Below, in pieces: positions 1-10,560 of a stretch of 64,000 bases of DNA. The position numbers were made by a program, and so were the translations under genes. The stretch covers positions 62,001 through 126,000 of the forward strand of contig RPFO01000153.1 in NCBI GenBank assembly GCA_009746045.1. Direction: 5' to 3'. Position 1 is the stretch's first letter. Each line of letters begins with the position of its first letter. A model generated the notes under the pieces. The model was not told the DNA's origin, searched no databases, and saw only the letters and a list, made by a program, of their open reading frames with translations. Source of the stretch: Mesostigma viride. Its lineage: Eukaryota; Streptophyta; Mesostigmatophyceae; Mesostigmatales; Mesostigmataceae.

Positions 1-1663
1 GTGTGATCAGGTTGCATGTGTGATCAGGTTGCGTGTGTGATCAGGTTGCATGTGTGATCAGGTTGCGTGTGTGATCAGGTTGCATGTGTGATCAGGTTGC
101 ATGTGTGATCAGGTTGCATGTGTGATCAGGTTGCGTGTGTGATCAGGTTGCATGTGTGATCAGGTTGCATGTGTGATCAGGTTGCATGTGTGATCAGGTT
201 GCATGTGTGATCAGGTTGCATGTGTGATCAGGTTGCATGTGTGATCAGGTTGCATGTGTGATCAGGTTGCATGTGTGATCAGGTTGCATGTGTGATCAGG
301 TTGCATGTGTGATCAGGTTGCATGTGTGATCAGGTTGCATGTGTGATCAGGTTGCATGTGTGATCAGGTTGCATGTGTGTTGCATGTGTGATCAGGTTGC
401 ATGTGTGATCAGGTTGCATGTGTGATCAGGTTGCATGTGTGATCAGGTTGCATGTGTGATCAGGTTGCGTGTGTGATCAGGTTGCATGTGTGATCAGGTT
501 GCATGTGTGATCAGGTTGCATGTGTGATCAGGTTGCGTGTGTGATCAGGTTGCATGTGTGATCAGGTTGCATGTGTGATCAGGTTGCATGTGTGATCAGG
601 TTGCATGTGTGATCAGGTTGCGTGTGTGATCAGGTTGCATGTGTGATCAGGTTGCATGTGTGATCAGGTTGCATGTGTGACCAGGTTGCATGTGTGATCA
701 GGTTGCATGTGTGATCAGGTTGCATGTGTGATCAGGTTGCATGTGTGATCAGGTTGCATGTGTGATCAGGTTGCATGTGTGATCAGGTTGCATGTGTGAT
801 CAGGTTGCATGTGTGATCAGGTTGCATGTGTGATCAGGTTGCATGTGTGATCAGGTTGCATGTGTGATCAGGTTGCATGTGTGATCAGGTTGCATGTGAG
901 ATCAGGTTGCATGTGTGATCAGGTTGCATGTGTGATCAGGTTGCATGTGTGATCAGGTTGCATGTGTGTTGCATGTGTGATCAGGTTGCATGTGTGACCA
1001 GGTTGCATGTGTGATCAGGTTGCATGTGTGATCAGGTTGCATGTGTGATCAGGTTGCATGTGTGATCAGGTTGCATGTGTGTTGCATGTGTGATCAGGTT
1101 GCATGTGTGATCAGGTTGCATGTGTGATCAGGTTGCATGTGTGATCAGGTTGCATGTGTGATCAGGTTGCATGTGTGACCAGGTTGCATGTGTGATCAGG
1201 TTGCATGTGTGATCAGGTTGCATGTGTGATCAGGTTGCATGTGTGATCAGGTTGCATGTGTGATCAGGTTGCATGTGTGATCAGGTTGCATGTGTGTTGC
1301 ATGTGTGATCAGGTTGCATGTGTGATCAGGTTGCATGTGTGATCAGGTTGCATGTGTGATCAGGTTGCATGTGTGATCAGGTTGCATGTGTGACCAGGTT
1401 GCATGTGTGTTGCATGTGTGATCAGGTTGCATGTGTGATCAGGTTGCATGTGTGATCAGGTTGCATGTGTGACCAGGTTGCATGTGTGATCAGGTTGCAT
1501 GTGTGATCAGGTTGCATGTGTGATCAGGTTGCATGTGTGATCAGGTTGCATGTGTGATCAGGTTGCATGTGTGTTGCATGTGTGATCAGGTTGCATGTGT
1601 GACCAGGTTGCATGTGTGATCAGGTTGCATGTGTGACCAGGTTGCATGTGTGATCAGGTTGCG
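1..1663. repeat. 17-bp minisatellite array, about 95 units
   Basis: The unit is GTGTGATCAGGTTGCAT, repeated head to tail from the first base of the window, so the array probably extends further left. Three unit variants are visible: GTTGCGTGTG (A to G), TGACCAGG (T to C), and a short form that lost GATCAG (11 bp; near 375, 966, 1078, 1290, 1405 and 1570). Every unit contains the palindrome TGATCA unless mutated. There is no coding potential and no spacer variation of the CRISPR kind. Confidence 0.97.
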
Positions 1664-1769
1664 TTGTTGTTACCACTGGCACGGTTTGTGCGCTGGTTAA
1701 TGTTTGGTCTGTGTTGATATCAACGAACAGGTGCGTGAAGTAATGTTCTCTTGTTGCTGGCATTATCTT

Positions 1770-2036
1770 GGTAGCCACCTACCCTGTCTCTGGTAACCAC
1801 CCTCCCTTAAAGGTGATCACCCTCCCTTAAAGGTGACCACCCTCCGTTTAAGGTAATCACCATCCCTTTAAGGTAATCCCCATCCCTTTAAGGTAATCAC
1901 CCTCCCTTTAAGGTGACCACCAACCCTTTCAGGTAACCACCCTCCGTTTAAGGTGATCACCCTCCCTTAAAGGTAATCACCATCCCTTTAAGGTAATCAC
2001 CCTCCCTTAAAGGTAACCACCATCCCTGTCTCTGGT
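1770..2036. repeat. 20-21 bp degenerate tandem repeat, about 12 units
   Basis: Units resemble CCCTCCCTTTAAGGTAATCAC, with variants GGTGATCAC, GGTGACCAC and GGTAACCAC. Both edges of the array carry the phrase CCCTGTCTCTGGT (near 1783 and 2023), which looks like a shared boundary unit. It lies directly upstream of the long open frame at 2112 and could sit in its 5' region or in an intron. Confidence 0.9.
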
Positions 2037-2111
2037 TGTGCTGCCTGTGCCCACTCCGTAGGGTTCCTGACACTGTCTTGCATTCCCACGGGACACTTTC
2101 ATCGCTATGTT

Positions 2112-5100
2112 GTGGCTGTTCACTGGCACATTGTCGCAGGCTCTTTCCCCACAGTCCTCGCGGGCAGTCCCCGGCGAACCCGGTCCAAAACGCGCGCCGC
2201 ACGCTCGGCCAGCGACCAAAGGGAGGCACCAGCGGCACCCACACCCACCGCCACCGCTGCCACACCAGGAACAGCTGTCGCCGATGCCACACTCGCGACA
2301 GCTGTCGCCGCTGCGACGGCCATGACCGTCACGGCCTGTACCGCCGAGGCGACGACTGGTAACGTGTCCAGGGCAGGGCAGGAGGCAGGCAATGCCTTGT
2401 CCATGCCCACATCCGGGCCTGCCAGCTGTCAATCGATGGAGGAGGCGACCCCGGGTGCCAGCTGGCAAGTTTCGCTCACACCTGCGCCACCACAACCGGT
2501 GCCAACACGCGCAACGCTGCGACGGGTCACACGCTCTTCCTCGTTGGTGGACGCTTCGCCTGCGCCATCAGCACCATTTCCAGCAACCAGGGTGGCTGAA
2601 GCTGCAACTGCACATGGATCTGCCCAGCGGGTTGGTGACGGCATTACCACTGGTGGCCAGGCATCCCCAATCGCGCCAACAACCGCCGGCGCTGGCTCTC
2701 ACGATGGCGAGACCAGCGCTGCAGTGCCCCGTGCGGACACGCCTACTGCAGCGGCGCCGCGTGACGATGCTTCAGCTGCCGCCCCTAGTGCTAGTGGCAA
2801 GGGCCCCAGTCCCGCTCAACCCAGTGCTGTGGTGATGGAAGCCATCCCTTTGGGGATGGATGCAGAGCAGGCGTTGGTGCCCGAGGAAGCGAATGCTCTG
2901 GTGGCGGAAGCTGTGTCTCGGACCCTTAATGCTGGCATCCGCAGGGAGACTCGCCGCAACAATAAGCCACCAGTCTCAACCCTTCATTCCATCGCGTCGC
3001 CTTCTTTGGTCACCTCCCCTGCACATCTCGTCGCATGCCCCCATTTCGTCGAATCTCCTCCGCCTCTCGTGCCCCTCGATGCAATGGAAGCCGTCGACCC
3101 GCGCGCATCTCCCCCCCACGAGACGCCGGCGCAGGTGGGAGCGGACCCTGCTGCTTGCCTAGAGGAGGGCATGCCGTCTGGGCGGGGCGACAAGCGTGGG
3201 GGCGACGGCGGCTGTAGCCAAGGGGAGCAAGCGAGGGCACAAGCGGACGAGGGTGGCCCGGCGATGGCTTTGCAAACCAACCTCAGTCTCAAGGCGGAGG
3301 CCGCGACCCATCTGCCACCTCACGAAGGTTCAACGCCGTGCGCGGCCTATCGTTCAACACCAGAAAGCGCAGCCTTACTCGCATTCGCTGGCTTGCTGTG
3401 GTGGCCAGAGAGATGTGGCGAGGGACGGTATGCTGGCGAACGCTCACAGGATGCGGATGATGTGTCGTTGTGGCCGGTAGTCAGGCAGGGCTGCCTGTCC
3501 AGCTGGGACGTGATGGCAACGAGCACGCAGCGAGAGCGATGGGGTGTGTGCGACACCGACGGCAACAAGGGCGGCACCAAAGAGCCAGGCAGGGAATTGG
3601 GGGGCGACGTGGCGATGCCAGGTGTCAGCACGGGGACAGCAGCGAGGCGCGCCACCCGGGCGACGTCCCAAGACGTAACCGGTAGCCCACCTGCTGGTGC
3701 GGCAATGCCTGATGGGAAAGAACCTCCGCCAATTCATGGCCTGGTTGGTATGCCATCGAGCAAGGGTCGCACAACCAGCGCTGTTGCCAAACAGGGCAAG
3801 AAGCCAAGTCCTCGCACTGACCTGGTCCCCACGCCCCCTCAGGAACCCGAGGAGGTGGGTGAGCATGTTGTGGCTAGTGTGGACACCCTGGCTGAACGAA
3901 GCCAGGGGGAACGGAGGTTGTCAGGGCACTGCACACCCGACAGACCGCCAGTTGGCAGCAGCAGCCGCCTACAAACGCGGTCTCGTGTAACCTCTGGCGA
4001 CGCCACCGCTACAGTCCCCGTCCCCATCACCACCACCGCCACCACCACCGTCGCTGCCACCGCTGCCGTTGCGATTGTCGAAGCGGTGATTAATATGGCA
4101 GGCACGGGGCTCTCAGTGGCTAGCCCTGCGGAAGGTATGGACTGCCACCTGGCGGCACCAGACTCAGCGTCCACCCGCAAGCGCAAGCGAGAGGGAAACA
4201 GCCATCCGGGGTCGAATGGTGACCCTGAAGGGGCCCAGGTGCCAGCGCCTCCAACGTCACCAGCCGCTCCACGATTGCCGTGTCTCGCCACTCCGCCCTC
4301 ACGCAGGGCGACACGAGGTAACAGCGGCATTGCTGCAGCCACCGCCGTGACCACGGCCAACAACGCCACTGCAGCCATCGCCACCGCCGGTGCTGCAGCA
4401 ACTGCTTTGGTTGAACCGCGGTCGTCGCCTGGGCCGATGGGCCTCTGTTCACAAGGAGGGACTCCAAGGAAAACTGCTTCAAAGGGCCAGCGCCAATCCG
4501 TGTCACCCGGCCATGCGTCTAACCAAGCGCCCGTCACGCCGCCACCTGGCCCAACAGCAGACACGTCAGCAACACCATGTCACAGGGGCACATGGCGAGG
4601 GGCGCCAACGGCAGCACAGGCCCCCCCTCCCAATGCGAACAAGAAGGGGAAAGTCTTGCCTGCGGCGGATCTGGCGACGCGCTCGAGAGCTGCCACCGGA
4701 AGTGCCGAATCGGACCCCAGCAAACGAAAGGAGGCCTTGGCGCAGCATCGCGCTTCAGTACCAGGAACGCCAGCTGTTGCTGCGCCCCCGTCCCCGCCAA
4801 CGTCAGCTGTCGTCGTGCCCCCGTCAGCAGAGCAGGGAAAGAAGCGCAAGATCCATGAGGCAGCGACGACAGTGATCAACGAGTCAACACGGATGGGACA
4901 AGCCGGGCACGCGACAACATCAAGGATCAGACAAGCAGGGCATGCATCACCCACAGGAGGATTACCCCCTGCAACAGGAGTCATCCCGCCGCGAGAGACC
5001 AGGGCGGCCTCCACCAGAGCAGCTGCTGTCACCCGTAACAATGCCACGCCTCCCAGGGAAACCTCCGTGGCCTCCCCCACGGCCGCCCCATGGCACACCG

Positions 5101-5537
5101 CCACCGTGGCTACCCCGGCGGCTACTGCTGTGGCTATCGGCGGTGTTGATGGGAATGGTGAACGTCATTGTGCTGCTTCTGCCCTTGCCCACACATCGCC
5201 CACGTCTCTGCCTGCCTGTCCAGTTGGCCGGTGCACGCGGTCATCCAAGTCACCACGACAACCAGCGGTGGCAGAGTGCCAGGTGGCAGGGATGGACTGC
5301 CAGGTGGCGGTCATGGACTCCAAGTGCCGGGTGCCACTGGTGGACTCGAAGCAAATGGAGGGCTTGAATGCGGAGGTCAGCCCCCGGCGCCCCAAGCGCG
5401 GTCGCCGCTCGGAGCCACCGGGGCTGGCAGCGGAAGCGTTGGGACGCGAGGAGGTGGCGGAGACCGCGGATGTGACGCCCAAGGGTGCGGCGCCGCCACC
5501 TGGCTCCTGTGGGTATTCATTGCGCCCAGCTGCATGA
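2112..5537 (+). CDS. Long low-complexity open frame, function unknown (possible nuclear disordered protein)
   Basis: An uninterrupted frame of about 1,140 codons ends in TGA at 5537. The first codon of the frame is GTG; the first ATG is at 2322. Splice-acceptor-like sites at 2139 (TTGTCGCAG) and 2154 (CCCCACAG) suggest an exon rather than a complete gene. The protein is rich in Ala, Thr, Pro and Ser and has no recognisable globular domain. Basic clusters such as RKRKREG, GKKRKIHE and PRRPKRGRR look like nuclear localisation signals. A short motif, R-x-T-R-[S/A/G/R], recurs about ten times, and the chain ends in GYSLRPAA. No family is recognised. GC-rich low-complexity DNA can stay open by chance, and long frames also exist in other registers, but none of comparable length. 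Coding status is likely but unproven. Confidence 0.45.
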   Translation: MAVHWHIVAGSFPTVLAGSPRRTRSKTRAARSASDQREAPAAPTPTATAATPGTAVADATLATAVAAATAMTVTACTAEATTGNVSRAGQEAGNALSMPTSGPASCQSMEEATPGASWQVSLTPAPPQPVPTRATLRRVTRSSSLVDASPAPSAPFPATRVAEAATAHGSAQRVGDGITTGGQASPIAPTTAGAGSHDGETSAAVPRADTPTAAAPRDDASAAAPSASGKGPSPAQPSAVVMEAIPLGMDAEQALVPEEANALVAEAVSRTLNAGIRRETRRNNKPPVSTLHSIASPSLVTSPAHLVACPHFVESPPPLVPLDAMEAVDPRASPPHETPAQVGADPAACLEEGMPSGRGDKRGGDGGCSQGEQARAQADEGGPAMALQTNLSLKAEAATHLPPHEGSTPCAAYRSTPESAALLAFAGLLWWPERCGEGRYAGERSQDADDVSLWPVVRQGCLSSWDVMATSTQRERWGVCDTDGNKGGTKEPGRELGGDVAMPGVSTGTAARRATRATSQDVTGSPPAGAAMPDGKEPPPIHGLVGMPSSKGRTTSAVAKQGKKPSPRTDLVPTPPQEPEEVGEHVVASVDTLAERSQGERRLSGHCTPDRPPVGSSSRLQTRSRVTSGDATATVPVPITTTATTTVAATAAVAIVEAVINMAGTGLSVASPAEGMDCHLAAPDSASTRKRKREGNSHPGSNGDPEGAQVPAPPTSPAAPRLPCLATPPSRRATRGNSGIAAATAVTTANNATAAIATAGAAATALVEPRSSPGPMGLCSQGGTPRKTASKGQRQSVSPGHASNQAPVTPPPGPTADTSATPCHRGTWRGAPTAAQAPPPNANKKGKVLPAADLATRSRAATGSAESDPSKRKEALAQHRASVPGTPAVAAPPSPPTSAVVVPPSAEQGKKRKIHEAATTVINESTRMGQAGHATTSRIRQAGHASPTGGLPPATGVIPPRETRAASTRAAAVTRNNATPPRETSVASPTAAPWHTATVATPAATAVAIGGVDGNGERHCAASALAHTSPTSLPACPVGRCTRSSKSPRQPAVAECQVAGMDCQVAVMDSKCRVPLVDSKQMEGLNAEVSPRRPKRGRRSEPPGLAAEALGREEVAETADVTPKGAAPPPGSCGYSLRPAA

Positions 5538-8140
5538 TGCCAATGTGTTTGTTTTGTTGGCTGTCGTCCTTGTCGGCTGTTTGGCGTGTTGGCTGTTCGG
5601 CTTCTTGGCTGTTTACCTTATTGGCTGTTGGCCTCGTCGGCTTTTTGCCTTGTTGGTTGGGTCAGCGAGTAATCTTGTGTAGAGTTTTTGCTTCGTGTCC
5701 ATGCCAACATGCTGTCTTGGTCGGGGTACATCCCCCGTCCCGCAATCAGCCTTTCTTTACTTGTCGACAAGGGGCGTTTTTTTGTTTTGTCACATTTACA
5801 TCTGGAATGATTTCAGAGTCATCAGATTGGCCTCACCTGCAGATAGGCATAAACTGTGGTTTCTTTTCCTTGCCCGGATCGACCTTGGAACGTTGCCATC
5901 TGACGTGCCTCACGCGTCCAACCCTGTGCGAATTTGGATCGCCACACGCCTTCGTTTAGCAAATTTTAGATAGGGTAAAGGTCACGTAAGCACGTCCTAT
6001 CATTCAGGGAATTCTCTTGTGACCTGGCTCTGAATGCGGTTGCGCGAAAAACTATGGTCCATTTTAGTGATATGAATCTGCAAGCATGGCCTTCCCCCCC
6101 CGTGCCTGCGACCTGCAGCCAAGAAACGCACGTCCAAGCCCGAGCGGACCAGCACCCAAGCGCAGCGAGTAGCAGCAGAACCGAGGTCAACGGCACCACA
6201 GTCAAGAGCCGCTGGACATCGGCCCACCCGCGACGCTGTCGCTGCCACATCCATGTCGGCACACCCATCCCCCAGCGCCTCAACAGCCAGCGAGGCGAGT
6301 CACCACGTCAGAGCCAGCGAGGCGAGTCATCACAACTTTTCCAACACCCACGACAAGGCATCCAGATGCCCTCCAGCTGCTGCTGCTGCTGACCCCCCGC
6401 TGCTTTCAACCACCTCGCAAGAGGACACTCAAACGGATGCCCACGCGTGCGCCGAGGCATCCCCAGTCATCCCAGGCATCGTGTCAGCGGCGGCGAGACA
6501 TGTTTGCTGTGTGGTGGAAAAAATTGTGAATGCGGCGACGGATTTCTTGAAGGGCGTGGCGATGGTGGAGCACGTGGACTACAGCTCCGACGAAATCGTT
6601 GGCCTGGTCTCGCCAGTCAAGGGCAACGCGAATGATTGTGAATTCTGCGCCAGAGACTCTGAACGCAGCGATACGATGTGACGTGGTGTGCTGCCTTGTT
6701 TGGTGTGGTGTAGGTGGATGACATCCACACATTCGGCATAGCTGATCCACCCATTTGGCATCACTTACATAGGCAGGTATTCACCAACTACACGTGCCCA
6801 GACCAAGCAGCCACTTGCAGCCTCCTGGTCTTATCTGACAGACAGTCGTGCTGGGTTTTTGCCTTGCATGAGGAGAGCTGCTGGATCGTGTCTGACTCCA
6901 TCTGGCAAGGGGCTGGCCAGCTGGCTATCCTCCTACCCCATGATTGGTCAGTCATGCACTAGGTATCCTTGGAAGGTGTAAGGTTGTGAGTGCTTACTTA
7001 ACACCCCATGCATAAAATCTCCCTGCAGGGGGTCCAGAGGCAAGGGACAAAGCAGTGCATCCGCCAGACGCACAGGTTTTCTCATTCGTAGACACGTTTC
7101 TGCAATCCATGTGAGAGACACCCAAATCTCTTGTCGTCAGCATCCTGTCGTCGATGGTTGGGGTAGGGATGATGACCAGGGAGCGCGCAGGATGTGTAAT
7201 ATAGTGTACATATCATTGGAGTAGGTGCCTCGTTCTGGATCCCGAGGAAGGCACACCATGATTGAATAAGGGGCACGGTTTTCACAAGGACCAGGTCTGA
7301 AGAAATGGTCAATTGAAGTGAATCAAATAATCTAAATCAAATTTAGTTGAATAACATCGACGATTGACGTCCGACTGGCGATTTGAAAAAGGTTGTCCCC
7401 AGTTCAGAAATTAAGAAATTAAAAAAATTGTCACTTTAGTGACGCCGGCGGACTACCTGCGGACTTCTTGACGTGGAGTCGCCGGGAGCCCTACAAGTTT
7501 CGTAACTTACCTTGAACTCATCCTCTGTTGCCGCCGCGCCATTTTCTTCTTCTTTTCGTCACATGGCTTGCGTTGGGTTCATTGACGAGCATCGACGCTC
7601 ATCGACGGTGCAATCCGACGGCGGAGAATAAGTTCACCACAGCACAGCGCGACTCAAGGGAGCTCTTTTCGACATGTAAACGTGATATGCAAAGCCCGCA
7701 TCGCTGACCGGAAATTCCGTCCAACACCGTCGTACAGTACTACCAGTCGACTGCATGTCGGCGCCGTTTAACCGTCGAATGCAAATCGATCTAGAAAGTA
7801 GAAATGTCTCCGCGACACTTCCGCGACGTCACAACTTTCCGTCACCCTTGACGTGTATTTTCTGATTTGGCACGCCGCAAAGGTGAAAACCATTTATGTA
7901 TGTTGTCGTATACAATACTACACATTAACGCCAATAGAAACTCGCCTCCAAACATATATATCGATAGAGGCATGCCTCTTATTTATAATTAACTTCTGAT
8001 TTTCTTCTGATTTCAAGGTACATCTTCATTAATCTCGGCCCCCGCCCTCCGCTAATTTGCTAAAAAAGAGCCAATTTTGATCTGGCTGCTATGTTATATG
8101 AATTAATTAATATAAATTAATAAATTTATTTATTTGTTTG
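5538..8140. other. Intergenic region with two unassigned open frames
   Basis: 5540-5690 is rich in TTGGCTGTT-type repeats and may be the 3' UTR of the preceding frame. Two plus-strand frames, 6253-6681 (142 codons, Ser/Ala/His-rich, then a VxKIVNAATDFLKG-like amphipathic stretch) and 6714-6962 (82 codons), lie close together and could be exons of one small gene. A GTGTAG acceptor-like site directly precedes 6714, but a 33-bp intron would be very short. I recognise neither. From about 7300 the sequence turns AT-rich and holds nothing I can identify. Confidence 0.4.
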
Positions 8141-9310
8141 TTTATTCCATCCCATCTTCCCCTCCTTAACGTGAAAGAGCACGGCGGGGTTAGACCTGGT
8201 TACCGCCTTGCCGACCTGATTTATGCGGATGATACCACCCTCATCGAGAGCCCCGAGCACATTCAGACCTGGCTGGACTGCCTGGGCCTGGAGGCGCGGG
8301 CGCGGTGGGGCTGGAGATTAGTGTCAAAACTGAGGCGATGGTGATAGGGGCCTCCAGTAAACCACCGCTGCCGCGCCTGCTCGACGGGACGGAGGTCCCG
8401 TTCCGCGACCGCTTCAAGCTGTTGGGGAGCTGGCTTCCTGACACCGCCGACGATGTGGACACCCGCATCGGCCTTGCCTGGGCCAAGCTCCGTTCGCTCA
8501 CACCCCGTACTGGCGCTCGAAGGGCCTGGACGGGCACCGCAAGCGCATGCTCTTCAAGGTCCTCGTCCTCACGGTGCTCACGTATGGCGCCGAGGCGTGG
8601 ACCCTCCCACCCAAACTGGCAGCTCGGCTCGACGGCACAGTTTACAGGATGCTCCGGCAGGTCCTTAATGTAGGTTTTTCCGAGCGCGTCCGTCATCAGA
8701 GTCTCTGTATCATGGCCTGCCTCGTGTTTCGGACGAGATTAGGCAGCGTAGGATAGCATTTGTAGGACACCTTGCCCGCACCAGCCAGGTCGACACCACC
8801 CTTGGTCTGGCCGGCCCCCAGCGGCTTGGCCAGCCAGGGCGGCACATTCTGACCTGGCCTGGCCCCAAGGACATTCCCAAAAGGGTAGGGAAACCTGTCA
8901 CCAACTACGTTCAGATGTTGCTGGACGACCTAGTGGTCCCAGCCCAGTTTGAGCACCGCATCCACTCTCTCTCCCGTCTTTGGACTGCCATGCAGGACAA
9001 GACGCGGTGGAAGAAGATTGTCAAGGCGCACACGCCCGACCCTGTGGGCAAGCCACCTCCCCCCAAGCGGAGGAGGCGTTTTGATGAGTAGTGTAGTTAG
9101 GTTTTTCTAGATAGAGTTAGGATAGTTCGATCACGCGGCTTCCTCCACCCCATCCATCATGAAATATGTGCTACATGACCTCCCCACGGAGGCATGTTAT
9201 AATTTAATTTAATTTAATTTAATTTTAATTTTAATCTTCCCCTCCCACTGAGGACTTATGCTCACGTGACGCAGTCACGTGTAGACCTATTAATTAATAA
9301 TTAATTAATT
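8141..9310 (+). mobile_element. LINE family D 3' end, interrupted by a LINE-B insertion
   Basis: The bases before 8166 (TTCCATCCCATCTTCCCC) and after 9234 (CACTGAGGACTTATGCTC, then GACGCAGTCACGTG and a TTAATTAA tail) together match the intact family D end found on the minus strand at 52811-52911. The element was therefore split by the insertion listed at 8166-9233. Only the terminal ~100 bp of D can be recognised. Confidence 0.7.
8166..9233 (+). mobile_element. LINE family B, 5'-truncated reverse transcriptase remnant
   Basis: Flanked by the 12-bp direct repeat ATCTTCCCCTCC (8154-8165 and 9234-9245), a target-site duplication. It encodes, with at least three frameshifts, the C-terminal half of a LINE ORF2: LIYADDTTLIE (RT catalytic YADD) near 8220, then GLEISVKTEAMVIG (8305), LLGSWLPDTADDVDTR (~8420-8465), LTYGAEAWTLP (8580), RQRRIAFVGHLART (~8740-8780), and a C-terminal PPPPKRRRRFDE that stops at 9091. 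The 3' UTR ends in ATGTGCTACATGACCTCCCC ACGGAGGCATG followed by a TTTAA-type tail. The YGAETW and RR..VGHLAR motifs and a simple-repeat tail fit RTE-like LINEs. It cannot be functional. Confidence 0.9.
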
Positions 9311-9500
9311 ATAATTAATTAATTATAAGAACTCCGTTGGGAGGATACGTAACACATGGCTCCCTCTAACCCGGGTATGCCCCTAAAGTACGAGCCACGA
9401 GGTAGCCATGGCTGATGGCCAGCGGAGCTCATAACTTTCACATTTGGGCACCAAATTCGGTCGTGAATATCACAATGGCTTCGTCTTTCTAAGATGCACA
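9311..9500 (-). mobile_element. LINE family C-like 3' terminus
   Basis: Read on the minus strand, the sequence ends in a TCCTCCCAACGGAGTTCTTA-type hairpin followed by an ATTAATTA tail (9290-9330). The body diverges from the other C copies after about 50 bp, so this may be a related subfamily or a chimera. Confidence 0.5.
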
Positions 9501-9794
9501 CGCTGATATATTTTCCCGAAACCACAGCATCAACCGCCTCATCTACCCAGACGGCACATGGTGTCCCCTCACCTTTATTATGACGGATCATCCCCAACCC
9601 CGCCCCGCGCCCCCGCCTTCAGCACCTCATCCTCTGCATGCTTGAGCACTTATCATGCGCTCGGATGGCAAGATCTGGGCTCCTACCATTTCCGTAGCCA
9701 TGGGCCAACTTACTCCTTGGTATGCCCATGTGCATGACAAGCAAGTACTTAAACTTAAGGATAATGATAATGCGCCCAGGCATGTAGTTGTCTC

Positions 9795-10560
9795 AGGCAT
9801 AGTTGTCTTGAACACCGCATCCACTCCCTCTCCCTTCTTTGGACTGCCATGCAGAACAAGAAGAGGTGGCAGAAGATTGTCCAGGCCGGCCGGCCCACAC
9901 GCCAGCCCCTGTGGGCAAGCCACCTCCCCCCAAGAGGAAGGGGCGTTTTGCTGAGTAGTGCAGTTAGGATTTTTCTAGACTAGATAGCTTAGAGTTAGGT
10001 TAGTTCGCCGCGCCCTTGGTCTGGCCGGCCCACAGCGGCTTGGCCAGCCAGGACGGCATATCCTGACCTGGCGCCGTGCCCTAAGGACATTCCTAAGAAG
10101 GTATAGGCAAACATGTCATGACCTACCCACAGCAGTTGATGGCTGACCTACTAGTGGTCCCAGCGCAGTTTGAAAATCGCATTCACTCCCTCTCTCTTGC
10201 TTGGACTGCTATGCAGGACAAGAGGAGGTGGAAAACCATTGTCCAGGCTCATACGCCCGCCCCTGTGGGCAAGCCCCCTCCCCCCAAGCGGAAGGGGCGC
10301 TTTGCTGAGTAGAATAAGTAGGGTTTTCTAGATTAGATTAGCTTAGAGTTAGATTAGTTCGGTTTCGCTGCTTTCGGCCCCCCCCTCCATCCATCCACGG
10401 GAAGATGTGCTACATGATCTCCTAACGGAGTCATGTTATAATTTAATTTAATTCAATTTAGGTTAGTTCGCTTACGCGGCTTCGTCCACCTCCACCCATC
10501 CAGCAAGGAATATGTGCTACTACACTGATGATCTCCGCCCAACGGAGGCATTAATTAATT
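9795..10560 (+). mobile_element. LINE family B fragment, split by another B copy
   Basis: From about 9803 the sequence matches the last part of ORF2 of family B (EHRIHSL..LWTAMQ) with its stop near 9957. The 3' UTR breaks off after TTAGGTTAGTTCG at 10007 and resumes at 10461 with GGTTAGTTCGCTTACGCGGC, the expected continuation, ending in GATCTCCGCCCAACGGAGGC and TTAATTAA at about 10555. The intervening 450 bp is a second B copy. Confidence 0.8.
10008..10457 (+). mobile_element. LINE family B copy nested inside a B fragment
   Basis: A 5'-truncated copy starts within ORF2 (LVWPAHSGLASQ-type region) and ends with the family hairpin ATGATCTCCTAACGGAGTCAT and a TTTAA tail. It is flanked by a direct repeat of 10-13 bp ((TTA)GGTTAGTTCG at 9995-10007 and 10458-10470). 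The ORF2 end reads through PPPPKRKGRFAE to a stop at 10312. Confidence 0.8.

Noticed and set aside
1..1663. Regular short repeats as a possible CRISPR array
   Set aside because: Units are directly adjacent, with no unique spacers, and the genome is eukaryotic.
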